Part shown: piece by piece, positions 35,913-46,890 of the stretch | How the letters are laid out: each line of letters starts with the position of its first letter | Numbering within the stretch: position 1 is the first letter of the stretch | Origin: Ceratodon purpureus | Taxonomy: Eukaryota > Streptophyta > Bryopsida > Pseudoditrichales > Ditrichaceae | Assembly (NCBI GenBank): GCA_014871385.1 | Contig: CM026425.1 | Span: forward strand, 10,840,702 to 10,904,701 | DNA: 64,000 bases | Direction of reading: 5' to 3' | Position numbers and translations under genes: made by a program | The notes under the pieces: model-generated | What the model was told of the DNA's origin: nothing | Seen by the model: only the letters and a program-made list of their open reading frames with translations | Databases searched by the model: none

Positions 35913-38085
35913 CACATATGTTGGTGTCTTTATCCAACATACGATAAGTACTATACTTTATATTTTATTTAAAGTGGGGAAGACAACGATTTTTGTCTAT
36001 TTTTTTTTTTTTAATTTCCTATTATCAAATAAACTTAAAATAGATCTCGTTTTTTTATTTTTTTATTTTTTTTATTTTTTATTTTTTTAATTGAACAACA
36101 TATATAAAGCAATCTCTACAATATCTTGTTCTTTCGTCTTTGGAAAAGTGTCCTTCTCAATTCCTTCACCACTTCTTCCCGCTTTTAATGTTTCATATTT
36201 TATTTAAAGGGGGGAAGAAATAATCTTGATCTATTATTTTTTCTAATAATATTGATCTATTATTCTTTGCTTTCTTCTTTTTTAATATATCATATCAACT
36301 CTTAAGAAGGGGCGCACAAAATGACGTTCATTCATTTATTTTTTAAATTTATTTCTCTATCAATAAAATATCTTAAAGTAGTTGTACATGTTAAATGAAT
36401 ATATTAACTATCTCATATGTTGATTTTGCAGCTATACTTTTTCCATCATACTAATTTCTAATGTCTCATGCCTTATTTTAAGAAAAAATTACATATAAAC
36501 AAATCTACCCACATTTTAGAATATTCTATTTTCAAATTGCTATCTTAAAAATCCATTGGCACCCATAAATCTCATGAATTCACTTTCATCGCTCTATTAC
36601 ATCACACTTGAGTAGAGTGTTCCTTCATCCTTCAACTATTTTTTTTTATTTTTTATAATTTAATTAAACTCTTTTTCTCTTTCTTTTTGACCATCTTTAA
36701 TTTTTTTCTTGTCCTTTTTTCTTCATAAGTCCTCCTTTTTTTCTTTTTTTCTTTTTTTCTTTTTCCACCTTCTTTTATTTTAATATTTTATTCCTTTCTT
36801 TCGTAGACCTCTTTCAGTGTCCTACTTTTATTTATTTTCATTCCCTCTTATAGTAGAGTATTCATATTCGCAACCTTTTTCTCACCCTTCTATTTTATTT
36901 AATTTTTTCTTCTCTTTTTAAATTTTTTCCCCTTGTTCTTTTATCACCATATTTCATATTACTCTCTTTTTCTAATCCTTCTATTATTGTTATTTTTTTC
37001 TTCTATTTTTTTTCATTTAACTTATAATTCTTCTTTCTTTTATTACCGTATTTCAAATCTGTTTCTATTTTATTTGTCCTTTCATTATTTTTATTTTCCT
37101 CTTCTATTTTTTTTTTCTCCATTAATTTTTTCCTTCTTTAATCTTAATATTTAAAATGTTATTTTAGGAGGGGGGGGGGGGGGAGGAAATGATGTCCATA
37201 TTTTAATTTTAATTTTTATATATTAATATTAAAACAACTTCAAAAGGCTATACCCCCAAAAAAATAAAAGACGAAAAAATAAACATGCTATATAGAGTAT
37301 TTTCTTGCATTCTCCTTTTTCCACCATGCTAATAGCTCAACTTCTCATGTTCTCTTTTATAAAATGATGAATTCTAGGAAGAACTCTCAATTCAAAGTAC
37401 GGAGGTTTATTTTCAAGATACAAAATTAGGAACCATATACAATTCCAAAAAAACAAGTGTGTAAATAATCGATATTTATGGTTTTCTTTAAGGAATTTTT
37501 TTTATAACAACGTATTAAAAAGAAAATCTTATTAGGGCCATGCTATAATTTAATTTCAAAAGCTTGCATGATATTTTGGAATGCTTCAAACAACCAATCA
37601 CTTGACTGAACTAGACTTCATCCCAAGTTCATCTAAAAAAAACCTGAAGTGGAGACAAGTCCATAACTTTGAGACCTTTAACAAATATACAATTTTCAGG
37701 AGCAGGATGATTGCACATTAGAAGGATGATTGTAATCAAATCACCAATCTTGGAAACCCTGTCTCGAAAGGCTAGGATGCTAAGTGCCTCAATGAATCGC
37801 AGATCCAGCCACCGAGGCTGGACATCAACTCCCGCCACTCCATGTGTTTGAATTTCGCCACATGTCATGTCGAGATGTGCTGGCCCATATGGATCTAAAT
37901 CAAAGCGAATCCCTACTGTCAGAATAGACTATCCTGATTGGCTGATTCCAATCGCCTAACCCCGCTTCTTTCAAGGAATTTCAACGGCTCAGATTGAGTA
38001 AGTTAGAGTACTTATTGTACACTTTAGTACTAAAAGGTCCCAAATTTGGTACAGTGGAGTTTTGCCAAAACTGCACTACTTCTAG
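35140..38085. other. AT-rich, low-complexity spacer between two divergent decayed genes
   Basis: The first 400 bp are C-rich and could be the old 5' region of the minus-strand gene. Then come a 29-A run (35884-35912), long T/C-rich tracts (36000-37150) and a 14-G run (37170-37183). No gene is supported; the Phe/Tyr/Ser frames here are composition artefacts. Confidence 0.6.
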
Positions 38086-40440
38086 TGTACTTCCACCCGT
38101 GGAACTGAGCGAGAATATTATGTCAATGGCGAGGGAACCCCTGCAAGCGGCCAGGATTCGGCATCAGCATCTGTTCAAACGACGTCGGATTGGCGGGCGG
38201 AGATGGAGAGAAGATTTGCCACCACCGCGACAGAAGTATCATCCTTGAGCAAGAAAATCGATTTCCTAATTCAGAGTGTACTCGCGAAAGGTGGTACAGG
38301 TGGAAATGAGAGTTCACCAAATCTGCTAGGGGTACCCGCTGAGAACAGGACAACACCACAGCAGCGCCCGCCCAATAACGTGTACGCTGAAGGTACTACG
38401 GAGAAGGCATGTTCCGCATCGGTCGTCTCACACGAAATTGGCAGTGACATCCAATTCGTAGGTGATGGTGGCGAGTCAAGCAGTCGTAAAGGGCGTACGA
38501 TCCCTGTACATTCAAGGGGAACGGAAAATCCGCTTTCAAATGCAGACATTGTAGTAGGAGCTGCTACAAAGCAGGTGGACCGAAGGCACGACACAACCAC
38601 TCTTGCAATGGACGATGACCTCCCTGTCCGGTATAATGCAATGCAAGTAGCCTTCGGATCATTTGACGATGAGATACTGTGCACACAGCGGCCGACTCTG
38701 CAAACGGGAACAGGTTAATCTGGATTCACATTAACGTTCTGGTTGTAAGGATCCTTGCACGCACATGTGTCCATAACATCAGAATGGCAAGGGCTAGGGC
38801 TCTACACGGTACTTACTTTAATTCACGTTCTTTTCATTTTACAGAGGAGTCAGAGCATGTTGAACCACCAACGAAAAGGAAACGTTTGTAGTGTGGTACT
38901 GGTAAGGACGCACGCTTTACTACTGTGAATTTATATATTCAAAACGCACTATGCAAGCAGAGACTGAAATATATTTCTGTTCGGATTCTGGTAACAATTC
39001 AGGTGATACTACGACTGAACGGATTACTTCGGAGCCTTCAAAAGGAAATGCGGGAGAGTCTGGTATCGATGTTCCAATGCAAGGGAAGTTTAAAGTACCG
39101 CTGCAAGAGAAGAGCAAAAGACCGACGAAAAAGCCTTCCAAATTTTTAGAGTATACACCCCCCTCAGAGAATCGACCCAGGGGCGAGAAGGTACCGTTAC
39201 ATAACCCTTAAACCGTTCTGTGTAGTCTGCGTACTTCAGTATACATGAGCAAGTTGTTATGATGGTTCAGTCACTTAACCATGCAGATAAAGTCCGTATG
39301 ATTGATCTTTGGAACATGAATGTTTGCTGCATTGACAAAGAATTTGACACTTGTATTTTCAATTTCACAGGCAGGACCCTTGCATCCTAAACGATATGTA
39401 TGGCTTCTACATCCGGATCATCCAAATGAGACTATAGCTCTTGGACAAACATCTTCACATTGGAAATCAAACAAAACGAAATTTGTTCCAAATGGTAGTG
39501 GTGTGCTCCGGGAAAATGGAATGCAGCAGGTGACCGTAGAACATGTATATCCACAGTGGACTCATGTGATACCGCTGTACCCTGACCAACAGCGTGAAGG
39601 ACTTCGCAACATGGAGGAAGTACTGAAAGGGGACTATGCCGAGGACTCGACCATACTATGGAAGACGAGATTCTTAAATTATGTGCAGGTTGCCAAAAAG
39701 TGACTGAGTTTGTTATTGTGGCAGACAATGATTATATTCCATCACAGAGATCGACTTTGATTCCTTTGGCGAAGTGCATATCGAGAGTTACGTCGAATTC
39801 CATGGGGACAACTTTCATTTCAAGGGTCTTCGTCGGATAATCTGACCCTAAGCACACGTTCGTGAAGATCTGCGAAGGTTCAACTCATGGCTAGTGTCAT
39901 CGAGGAATTTCAATGAGGAAGTCGACGACGGGAGATTCGCTGAGAAACAGTGGTAGGTCTGGAGTTGGAATTCTAATACATGTTTCTAGTCCACGTTTCT
40001 GAGAGTTAAGGAGAACATTGACTCCACAGTAGGAAATTGCAATTCTATGACCGTCCATGTAATACACAACTCCTCATACAGTATGGGTTTTTTTTTACAA
40101 CTTCTGTATTGCGTTCCTGGAGGTCTCCCATATATCTACCGGGATTTGATGGGGATACCTGATTCCGCCTCTGCTCGATTTCTTTTGGATAACGTTCTCT
40201 GAATTCATAATGTATATTCTTCTTTACGGGCCGTACAGTGGACAGACGTTTCCATACATCGCGAATATTCCATGCTGGCACTTCAGATGCCCGAACCCTA
40301 AAAGGCGTGGTGCAACATTCCACGTGGACGAGTACGAAAATATCGATGTTCATTACAGTATCATCCGACGTATCATCCATCCGGACGTAATTTTGAACAC
40401 AAAGAATATTCCCCCAGCATCGTCTGATTTGTCCTGCACC
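38086..40440 (+). pseudogene. Decayed multi-exon gene of unknown family
   Basis: Exons in phase: about 38086-38713, 38845-38901, 39003-39190, 39371-39688, about 39745-39952 and 40030-about 40440. The link between the fourth and fifth is unresolved, and the frame is ambiguous after 40210. Exon 1 reads TTSDWRAEMERRFATT and a helical SLSKKIDFLIQSV. Exon 2 has a nuclear-signal-like PPTKRKR then a TAG (38889). Exon 4 has VWLLHPDHPNETIALGQTSS, EHVYPQWTHVIPLYPDQQ and GDYAEDSTILWKTRFL. Exon 5 reads EIDFDSFGEVHIESYVEFHG with TGA 39843 and TAA 39849. Exon 6 starts RKLQFYDRPCNTQLLIQYG, with TGA 40160, TAA 40190 and TAA 40208. The Trp-rich exon-4 block loosely recalls the C-terminal domain of plant CACTA-associated proteins, but I cannot assign it. 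Head-to-head with the decayed gene at 28.7-35.1 kb. Confidence 0.5.
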
Positions 40441-40758
40441 GTTAGATAGACGTACATGAACATGACAAGTGTCAGAATCCTAAAGCCTTTTGTAATGCAA
40501 AATTCAGGTGTTAAGACCGGGAAGTCTTTGCCAGGGCCCAACTTGGAGGATCCTTACCTCACCATCCAATCACTGGTGATTAATCCGACGGGCAATAACA
40601 GGACGTGCAAGCAAGAAGCACAGAATTGAACGTCCCGATTTCCAAGTAAATCCCAAGCTCCGAATTAACCACGTACAGCGAAGAACCGTGAGTACTCGAG
40701 CGATGGCACCTGAATCAATCGTAACCCTTAACTGAACCTTTGCGACAGCTCATCCACG

Positions 40759-41076
40759 ATGCCTACGAACACCGCCCCTGCCGGCACAGACCTTGTCTGT
40801 TGTGACGCTTTCGAACGCGAATGCCCGCCCCTCCCGGAACCAGCGTTCTCCAGAAATATGGCGCCGTTTGATCACTTTATACTATATACGGGAAACAATA
40901 ACGACACTTATTCTAGCAGTGGGACTCAGGATAGTGATCAAGAGGTCAAAGAATATGCCAGAGTTGTTTTGTTTCCAAAAAACATCACTCCGCAAAACCC
41001 TTCCCAGAACCGTTGCTCATTCTACAATATTGAAGAATTAGATGACGCCTCTCATCATCTACGAGATTTAGTCTAG
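40759..41076 (+). CDS. Doubtful small ORF at the left edge of copy C (105 aa)
   Basis: ATG-started frame (MPTNTAPAGTDLVCCDAF) that crosses from unique sequence into copy C and ends EELDDASHHLRDLV. The shared last 47 codons are also open in copies A and B, but the base differences are mostly amino-acid-changing. Probably not a functional gene. Confidence 0.2.
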   Translation: MPTNTAPAGTDLVCCDAFERECPPLPEPAFSRNMAPFDHFILYTGNNNDTYSSSGTQDSDQEVKEYARVVLFPKNITPQNPSQNRCSFYNIEELDDASHHLRDLV

Positions 41077-41988
41077 CAGTTAATAAATAGGTAGAAATGC
41101 ATGTGGTGCTTGTTTGTGAAGATTGTTTTCCCAATGAGCTCAACTAAGTATCAAGTGAAAGGAGTGACGCTTTAGTGCCTGTCGTTGTAGCCAGTCAGTC
41201 GTTCTTATTATTGCGCACCTAGTTCACTGCGTCATGATTTCACTAAAAAAATATATATACCACCTCCCCAATTCAAAATTGCATACCACTCACCACCAAT
41301 TGATGCGGCCCGGTTGGGATTGACAGAATGAAAGATAATAGCGAAAGTTGGATATGTCATAGCATGTCAGAGTAGGGTGATGGTGGAGGGCCGCATCAAC
41401 AAGCTAGGTTGAACGTACTTTGACTGAGACAGGCCTGGGGAAAGTTCATGAGATTTGCTAATTCCAAGCTGGCCTAGCAAAGCCATTGCCAGAGCTCATG
41501 TTAACCATTTGTCTGTGGTTCTCGGCTTTTGTACATTGTGTGCATCCATACGTACTCATTGGAAGTTTTGACCAGTGTGCTTTGCTGCTACAGGTGATCC
41601 TTCTGCATCGTGGTTTGCGGTGAAGTGGAATCTAGAGCTTTATCTGCTTGGCCGGCTTGGATTTGCTTTGCTTCGATCGATTGAGGCTGTTGAGTAGGCT
41701 GTTGAGTTTGATTTGTTGAGGCTGTTCATCTTCTGAAGAATTGGCACGGAGTTGTTGTAGAGCTCAATTTCTGCGCCTCCTCTCCTGCATCGGCATAGGA
41801 AAAGAGGGCGTGGATAGGTCACGTGGTTGATAGATACAGCAGCAAGTGATCTGTCGAGGCTCTGGAGTGAGGTTTTTAAAGGATTGCGGGTTTAAGGAGG
41901 GTTTAAGGATTTCCGGTCACGACCATATTTGTGAGTCTCATTTTGGAGGGGATTAGGTTGGAAGTTGATTAAAACCATTGGCAGGGCG

Positions 41989-42906
41989 ATGTCCAAGATG
42001 ATGGGGACCACGGCAGTCGCACCGCCGCAGGCCGTTAACCCATCCGGAGCCGTAACGGTTGCACCATCACAGGACGATATTCAAGATTCGCTGCAGGTTG
42101 TTCCTGAGGAGCCCACGCAACGGCGTGGCGCCAAGCCAGAGCATGATGTAGATCGAGTTCTCACGGATTATCGACCGTACCGCTTGTATGCAATCGGCTA
42201 TACAGCGACCAACTTGCCCCCGTACGAAGTGCTCCGAGAATGGGTCGCCACCACATTTCCAGATCGCAGGCGCGGGCCACGCAATCCCAACATGCTGTGC
42301 AATGGCTACTTCGTAGTACAATTTCGTTCGAGTAGTGCTAGAGATCGAGCGCTGGCCCGCAGTCCTTACGATCTCGAAGGCACTGTGATCACACTTATTC
42401 CGTGGAGCGAGGATCCTAACAGACCCAAGGTCCCTCTCAAGGTGATCCCCGAACCGGAGAGTTCGGAGCCGTCCGGAGCCGTTGCAACATCACAGGACAA
42501 TATTCAAGATTGGCTGCAGGTTGCTCCTGAGGAGCCCAGGCGACGGCGTCGCGCCAAGTCGGAGCATGAAGATCGAACTCCCCCGAATATACGACCGTAC
42601 CGCATGTATGCAATCGGCTATACGTCGACCTGCAAGTTGCCCCCGTACGAAGTGCTCCGAGAATGGGTCGTCACCACATTTCCAGATTACAGTCGCAGGC
42701 GCAATCCCAACATGCTGCGCAATGGCTTCTTCGAGGTGAAGTTTCGTTGGAATCATTCTAGAGATCAAGCACTGGCCCGCAGTTCCTACGATCTCGAAGG
42801 CACTGTAATCACACTCATTCCGTGGAGCAAGGATCCTAACAGACCCGAGGTCCCTCTCAAGGTGATCCCCGAACTGCATGAACCTCAGACAGCGACAGAA
42901 CTTTGA
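41989..42906 (+). CDS. DUF4283-like protein with tandem double domain (305 aa), copy C
   Basis: The ATG used in copies A/B is AAG here, so the next in-frame ATG (41989, MSKMMGT) is taken; the frame ends TGA 42906. The body is two consecutive units of 143 residues (429 nt), each with PSGAV, a Gln/Asp linker, RxYAIGY, LPPYEVLREWV, NG(Y/F)F, RDxAL and LEGTVITLIPWS. Unit 2 reads NGFFEVKF, like A/B; unit 1 reads NGYFVVQF. Both units stay in frame after considerable divergence. Either C gained a unit or A and B lost one. Pattern-based assignment; it could be a retroelement-derived host gene. Confidence 0.5.
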   Translation: MSKMMGTTAVAPPQAVNPSGAVTVAPSQDDIQDSLQVVPEEPTQRRGAKPEHDVDRVLTDYRPYRLYAIGYTATNLPPYEVLREWVATTFPDRRRGPRNPNMLCNGYFVVQFRSSSARDRALARSPYDLEGTVITLIPWSEDPNRPKVPLKVIPEPESSEPSGAVATSQDNIQDWLQVAPEEPRRRRRAKSEHEDRTPPNIRPYRMYAIGYTSTCKLPPYEVLREWVVTTFPDYSRRRNPNMLRNGFFEVKFRWNHSRDQALARSSYDLEGTVITLIPWSKDPNRPEVPLKVIPELHEPQTATEL

Positions 42907-43773
42907 GGAGGTCAAAGGTGATCAACCTGTTGCGGTGACAAACAGTCGTTAATATCAGTCTCTTGAATGATCGCTATGATAATGGTAGTCACAATTTCTG
43001 CGTGCCTTTCGAAACTCTGCACCCTGTTTTTGGTGGAGTCAATGAGAGATGCAGTAGAAGTAGATTGCAGATGCTGTAGCAGTTGTACATTTGAGACCGC
43101 TGCTGGAACTAGAACCAATATAGTTAGTGACGACTCTCACAAGCAAGTGGAGAACATAGACCCAATCAGCCGCAGTGTACTCCAAGTACAAAGTTGCTTA
43201 CATATTGTGGATCTAGCCTGCAAGCATTCCCCTTAGTCTTTTCAATTTTGCATGTACTACGCAGATCTCATTTTCTTGCTTAGCATTTTTTATTTAGATT
43301 TGTAAATAGAGTTTTGGGGCTTTAGAGACTGTAGACAAGCTTCTTAGAAGGTAATGTGTGATTTCGTCGGAGCAGAATACAAATTAAGTGCTTCTCTTTG
43401 CTTCAATTATGTAAGAATCTTTTTAGCTTGATGAAGTGATTTTTTCGGCAGCATCTGTTTAGTATTGTTTATGCTGATGATCCTTATTGGATTGGAGGAT
43501 GATTGAAATGCTGTATGTATGGTTTTTAATGTGCCCCGGCTACCTTGCAGTGCTTCGATCATTGATGCTCGGTCCTGATCTCAATTGCTCTCAGCGATAC
43601 AGTTTCACAATCCTCATAAGCACCAATTCTTTACAACAATTAAAAAATCATTAATGATCTTCTTGAGTTCCGTCGTTCCTCTCGTCTTCCTGAACTCTTC
43701 CTGCGTTGTCCTTCCTTTGATGATCTCTGCTTCACTCTGAAATTCATGGTAATTTGAGGTTGGTTACTCGTTG

Positions 43774-43830
43774 TCTGTTTCCTAAGCAGAAAGTCGTAGC
43801 TGGTTCGAACTTCGGCCCCTACCTGGCGCG
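43774..43830 (+). pseudogene. tRNA-Arg(CCU)-like fragment, copy C
   Basis: Only the anticodon arm (tctgt-ttcctaa-gcaga, fully paired) and 3' part remain. The T arm is interrupted by extra bases (gtagctggttcgaacttcgg), and the D arm and 5' acceptor are removed by the deletion that also took the acidic ORF. Non-functional. Confidence 0.7.
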
Positions 43831-44363
43831 TACGATTTTACCTTAAATTTCTACATCAGCATATGTGTATTAGAACCGATTATAAGATTTTATAATCTTG
43901 TTTTCCTTTTTCTACTTCAAGAAGTAATACAAATCTTTTGTATTGACTTTGGATTCAAGATTCCATGTAAATTGAATCCACAAAAAGAATGTATATGTGT
44001 ATTGGCACTCCACAGCTATCTCTGAATTTCTTGCTACATTCTTGTGCTGTTTATGATTTTCTCTTAAAAATTTGATAGAAGTAATAACTATCAGTGCAAA
44101 AGAATGCCAAGACAGAGGACAACCAGCAAATATGTTTTTATATATTTGAATAAGGAACAAAGAGAGAGAATTGGCCAACTTTAGAAAACCCCAATTTGGA
44201 GATCATGTTGAAAGTTTCAAGTAAACTCTAAATTTTGAAGAATTAAAAACTAACAATGTGTATACAAGAATGATAAAGAACTTGGAGGTTTTGTATATAT
44301 GCAAGATTGTAGCGTTTTTAAGAGGAATCTATTTAACTATGATTTTCTAATTTTGAATAACCA

Positions 44364-44999
44364 ATTTTTTATCTACTTCAATATTGCTAATTCTTTTTTC
44401 TAAATCATACCAAAACATTAGGGTTACAACTCACTTGTAATTCCCACATTTTAACGATACCAAATTGAATCTAATCCAATGTATCATTTGTGTCTTTTTA
44501 TTAAAGTCTACATTCTTTAGTATCAAATGTTCAAAATTGTATCTATCCTTCAATTCATGAAACATATTAAAAGCTTGGATTTCCTAAATTTAGCAACTTT
44601 TAATGTCATATAATTGTGATTGCGATTTTTGTAGTAACAATACAAAATCATTTTTATAGACATTGCAAATCTATATAGTATTAAATATTTATATAGCCTA
44701 TTTATCAAGGTATTCATCATCAGAGTATTCAAAGCTTCAAAATAATTTACATTAAACGTTAAAATTATAGAATTATGGTATTTTTAATTTACTATAAAAG
44801 TTTCCATGATTAAAAAAATAAATCTGTGCATATTAATATGTACATCTATGAAATATATATCCGTATTTTGGAATCAACTAATATATAATTCAATTAAAAT
44901 CAAATTAGAAAAAATGGTATTGTAAAACAAAAATTAAAACAAAATTAAAATCAAATTAAAATAAAAATTGTAAAATAAATACATATATATATTTAAAAT
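44364..44999. other. AT-rich spacer without genes
   Basis: No reading frame, RNA or clear repeat beyond A/T-rich simple sequence. Confidence 0.5.
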
Positions 45000-45957
45000 C
45001 AAATTAAAACAAAAATTGTATCAAATACATTAATAAATTACATCTAATTTAAAATTGAATAGGAATGCATTTGAATTAGTACATTGCATGAAATAAATAT
45101 ATTTAAATATATAAACGTATTTTATGTAAAAAATAAAACTATGATTGCATAGATTGTGGAGATTGATACACTCTGTTCGAACTCAGTCGCTTCATTTGGT
45201 GAGTATTTGAGTTCACATATTCCTGTTTTGTTGTTCATATGATGGGTTTGTTGTTGCTACTGGTTAAGCTTGGAGAGAATTGAGGCCATTGAGGAAGTAG
45301 ATGATGGCGATGATTGCAGATGGTATGATTATGAGTGGGTTTACGGCTATGGATTTGGATGTGTGGTTTGATGGTTTCGGTCACACAGTGTGTTTGAATC
45401 GTGTGAGTTTATGGTTCTTTATGTTTTGGCAAGGGTATGTATGTTTTATGGTTTCGTGTTTTTGGATGTACGCGTTTAGTACGATGTTTTGTTATGTTGT
45501 TTTTGGGGTACATTTCATGGGCGGGTTTTTGGTGCTTATTGGAGGAATTTTTCGGTTTAGGTGTTTTGAGAGGGGAATTTGATTATGATAAGAACAAGAT
45601 TGTGTTTGGAATTTTTTGTATAGATAGTTTCTTTTTTCTTTCCCTTTCTGTGTCTGGTGAGGTTCCTGAGATGAATTTTTATTACATATGTATGGTATTG
45701 TTAGTTTAGAAATATTTCTAGGCAACTACAAAAACTGAAGAAAAAATGAAGTTGATTACTGAAAGTGCTAAAAAACTAGCCATGATTAAATAAAATGGTC
45801 TTAATGAATTTATGCAAATTAAAACAAAAATTGTATCAAATACATTACTAAATTACATCAAATTTAAAATTGAATACGGATGCATTTGAATTAGTACATT
45901 GCATGAAATAATATATTTAAATATATAGATATTTTTTATGCCAAAAATAAAACTATG
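45000..45957. repeat. 143-bp direct repeats flanking a 671-bp core
   Basis: Repeat 1 (45000-45143) and repeat 2 (45815-45957) share caaattaaaacaaaaattgt, gcatttgaattagtacattg and an end in aaaaataaaactatg, with about ten differences. The core (45144-45814) is GT-richer than its flanks and has a hydrophobic 93-codon frame that I do not regard as a gene. It could be a small terminal-repeat (LTR-like) element or a local duplication. Confidence 0.65.
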
Positions 45958-46544
45958 TAATGGACATATTTTTTATTAATCATATTGATTTTAAAAGTAA
46001 ATAATTAACAATTAAAAAGATATGAACTTTAAATAAGTAAATTAATTTTTGGGTTTATATGGATTTATTAGAAAACATTTATTCATTTTAAAGAATGATT
46101 TAATTTTAAAAACAAATTATATTCGATGTTTATTGTGTTAAAAGATTTATAGATGATATTTATGATATTCAAACAATCCTTTAAATAATTAAAGAAGTTG
46201 TATGCTTTAAAAATACATGTAATTTTTTGATTTATTGAGAATTTTGTCTCAATTTTATTTGATCTTTAAAATTTATTGTCTAACCAAGATCACATTTTAT
46301 TCTTTGTATGAATGTAGATATGAGTTTATGTTAAACACACAAAGTAGATGCAATCAATGATAAGTCTTTTACAAAGGTAAGAAGATATGAAATTTGGAAA
46401 ATATAATTGCATTGTTTACAAAATTTATGTAGAATTATGAAACATATCAAATATATTTTAATGGCTTATAGAAATATTAAGCAACCATAGAATCTAGTAA
46501 ATTAAAAGTAAATTTAAAAACATATAAATTTTTACCTTCTACAT

Positions 46545-46890
46545 AGTGGAGAAAAAACATGAAACCATAAAACTCCACCCGGGTAACAGTGACGCCGAAG
46601 CGCGGGAAAAAGAACATGGCCTCAGGCCCAAGATGGCCCGCGCGACCAACGGCCCGCAGAAGAGAAAAAGCATGAAACCTTCATACCGCCAAAAACAAAT
46701 AATAGCGATGGAGCCTCAGCGAAAGGCCAACATTGGCGTGGTGCCCCCGCTAGCCAAGGGCACAATGAAGAAGGAGTAGCAATCCAGATCAACTGGATCT
46801 GCGTCGATGCTGTCTGTAGAGTCTTTTACGCACAGGGGCGTGAAGAAGACAAAATTCGAGCCCAAGATCACTCCCGACGGAAATGTTAAG
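46545..46890 (+). pseudogene. Orphan GC-rich exon with in-frame TAG
   Basis: A GC-rich island in AT-rich DNA. The frame reads KLHPGNSDAEAREKEHG, ARATNGPQKRKSMKPS and KANIGVVPPLAKGTMKKE. It meets TAG at 46777 and continues in the same frame as QSRSTGSASMLSVESF, HRGVKKTKFEPKITPDGNVK up to a good donor (gttaag at 46891). Basic, nuclear-signal-like. No partner exons were recognised; probably a gene or transposon relic. Confidence 0.35.

Larger units (their letters stand above)
40945..44363. repeat. Segmental duplication, copy C (partial, shorter)
   Basis: Aligns in direct orientation with A 20269-25080 and B 55681-60463. It starts inside tcaaagaatatgccagag and ends in gattttctaattttgaataac. Relative to A/B it lacks about 70 bp (inverted-repeat arm 2), about 410 bp (22615-23028) and about 1.39 kb (23211-24598, including the acidic ORF and the tRNA D arm). 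It has an extra 429 bp inside the DUF4283-like ORF. Confidence 0.85.

Noticed and set aside
36933..37154. Phe/Tyr/Leu/Ser frame in the T-rich tract
   Set aside because: Pure product of a T/C-rich low-complexity tract.
39320..39703. Single-exon gene ending VAKK
   Set aside because: A phase-correct donor after NYVQ and the neighbouring exons fit better as one multi-exon gene.
45301..45582. Hydrophobic 93-codon frame
   Set aside because: Phe/Met/Val-rich because the core is GT-rich; no homology pattern; lies between direct repeats.
28690..46890. Reassigned TAG (amber) codon in this genome
   Set aside because: TGA and TAA stops interrupt the same genes, while the intact genes end normally; decay by C-to-T explains all three.
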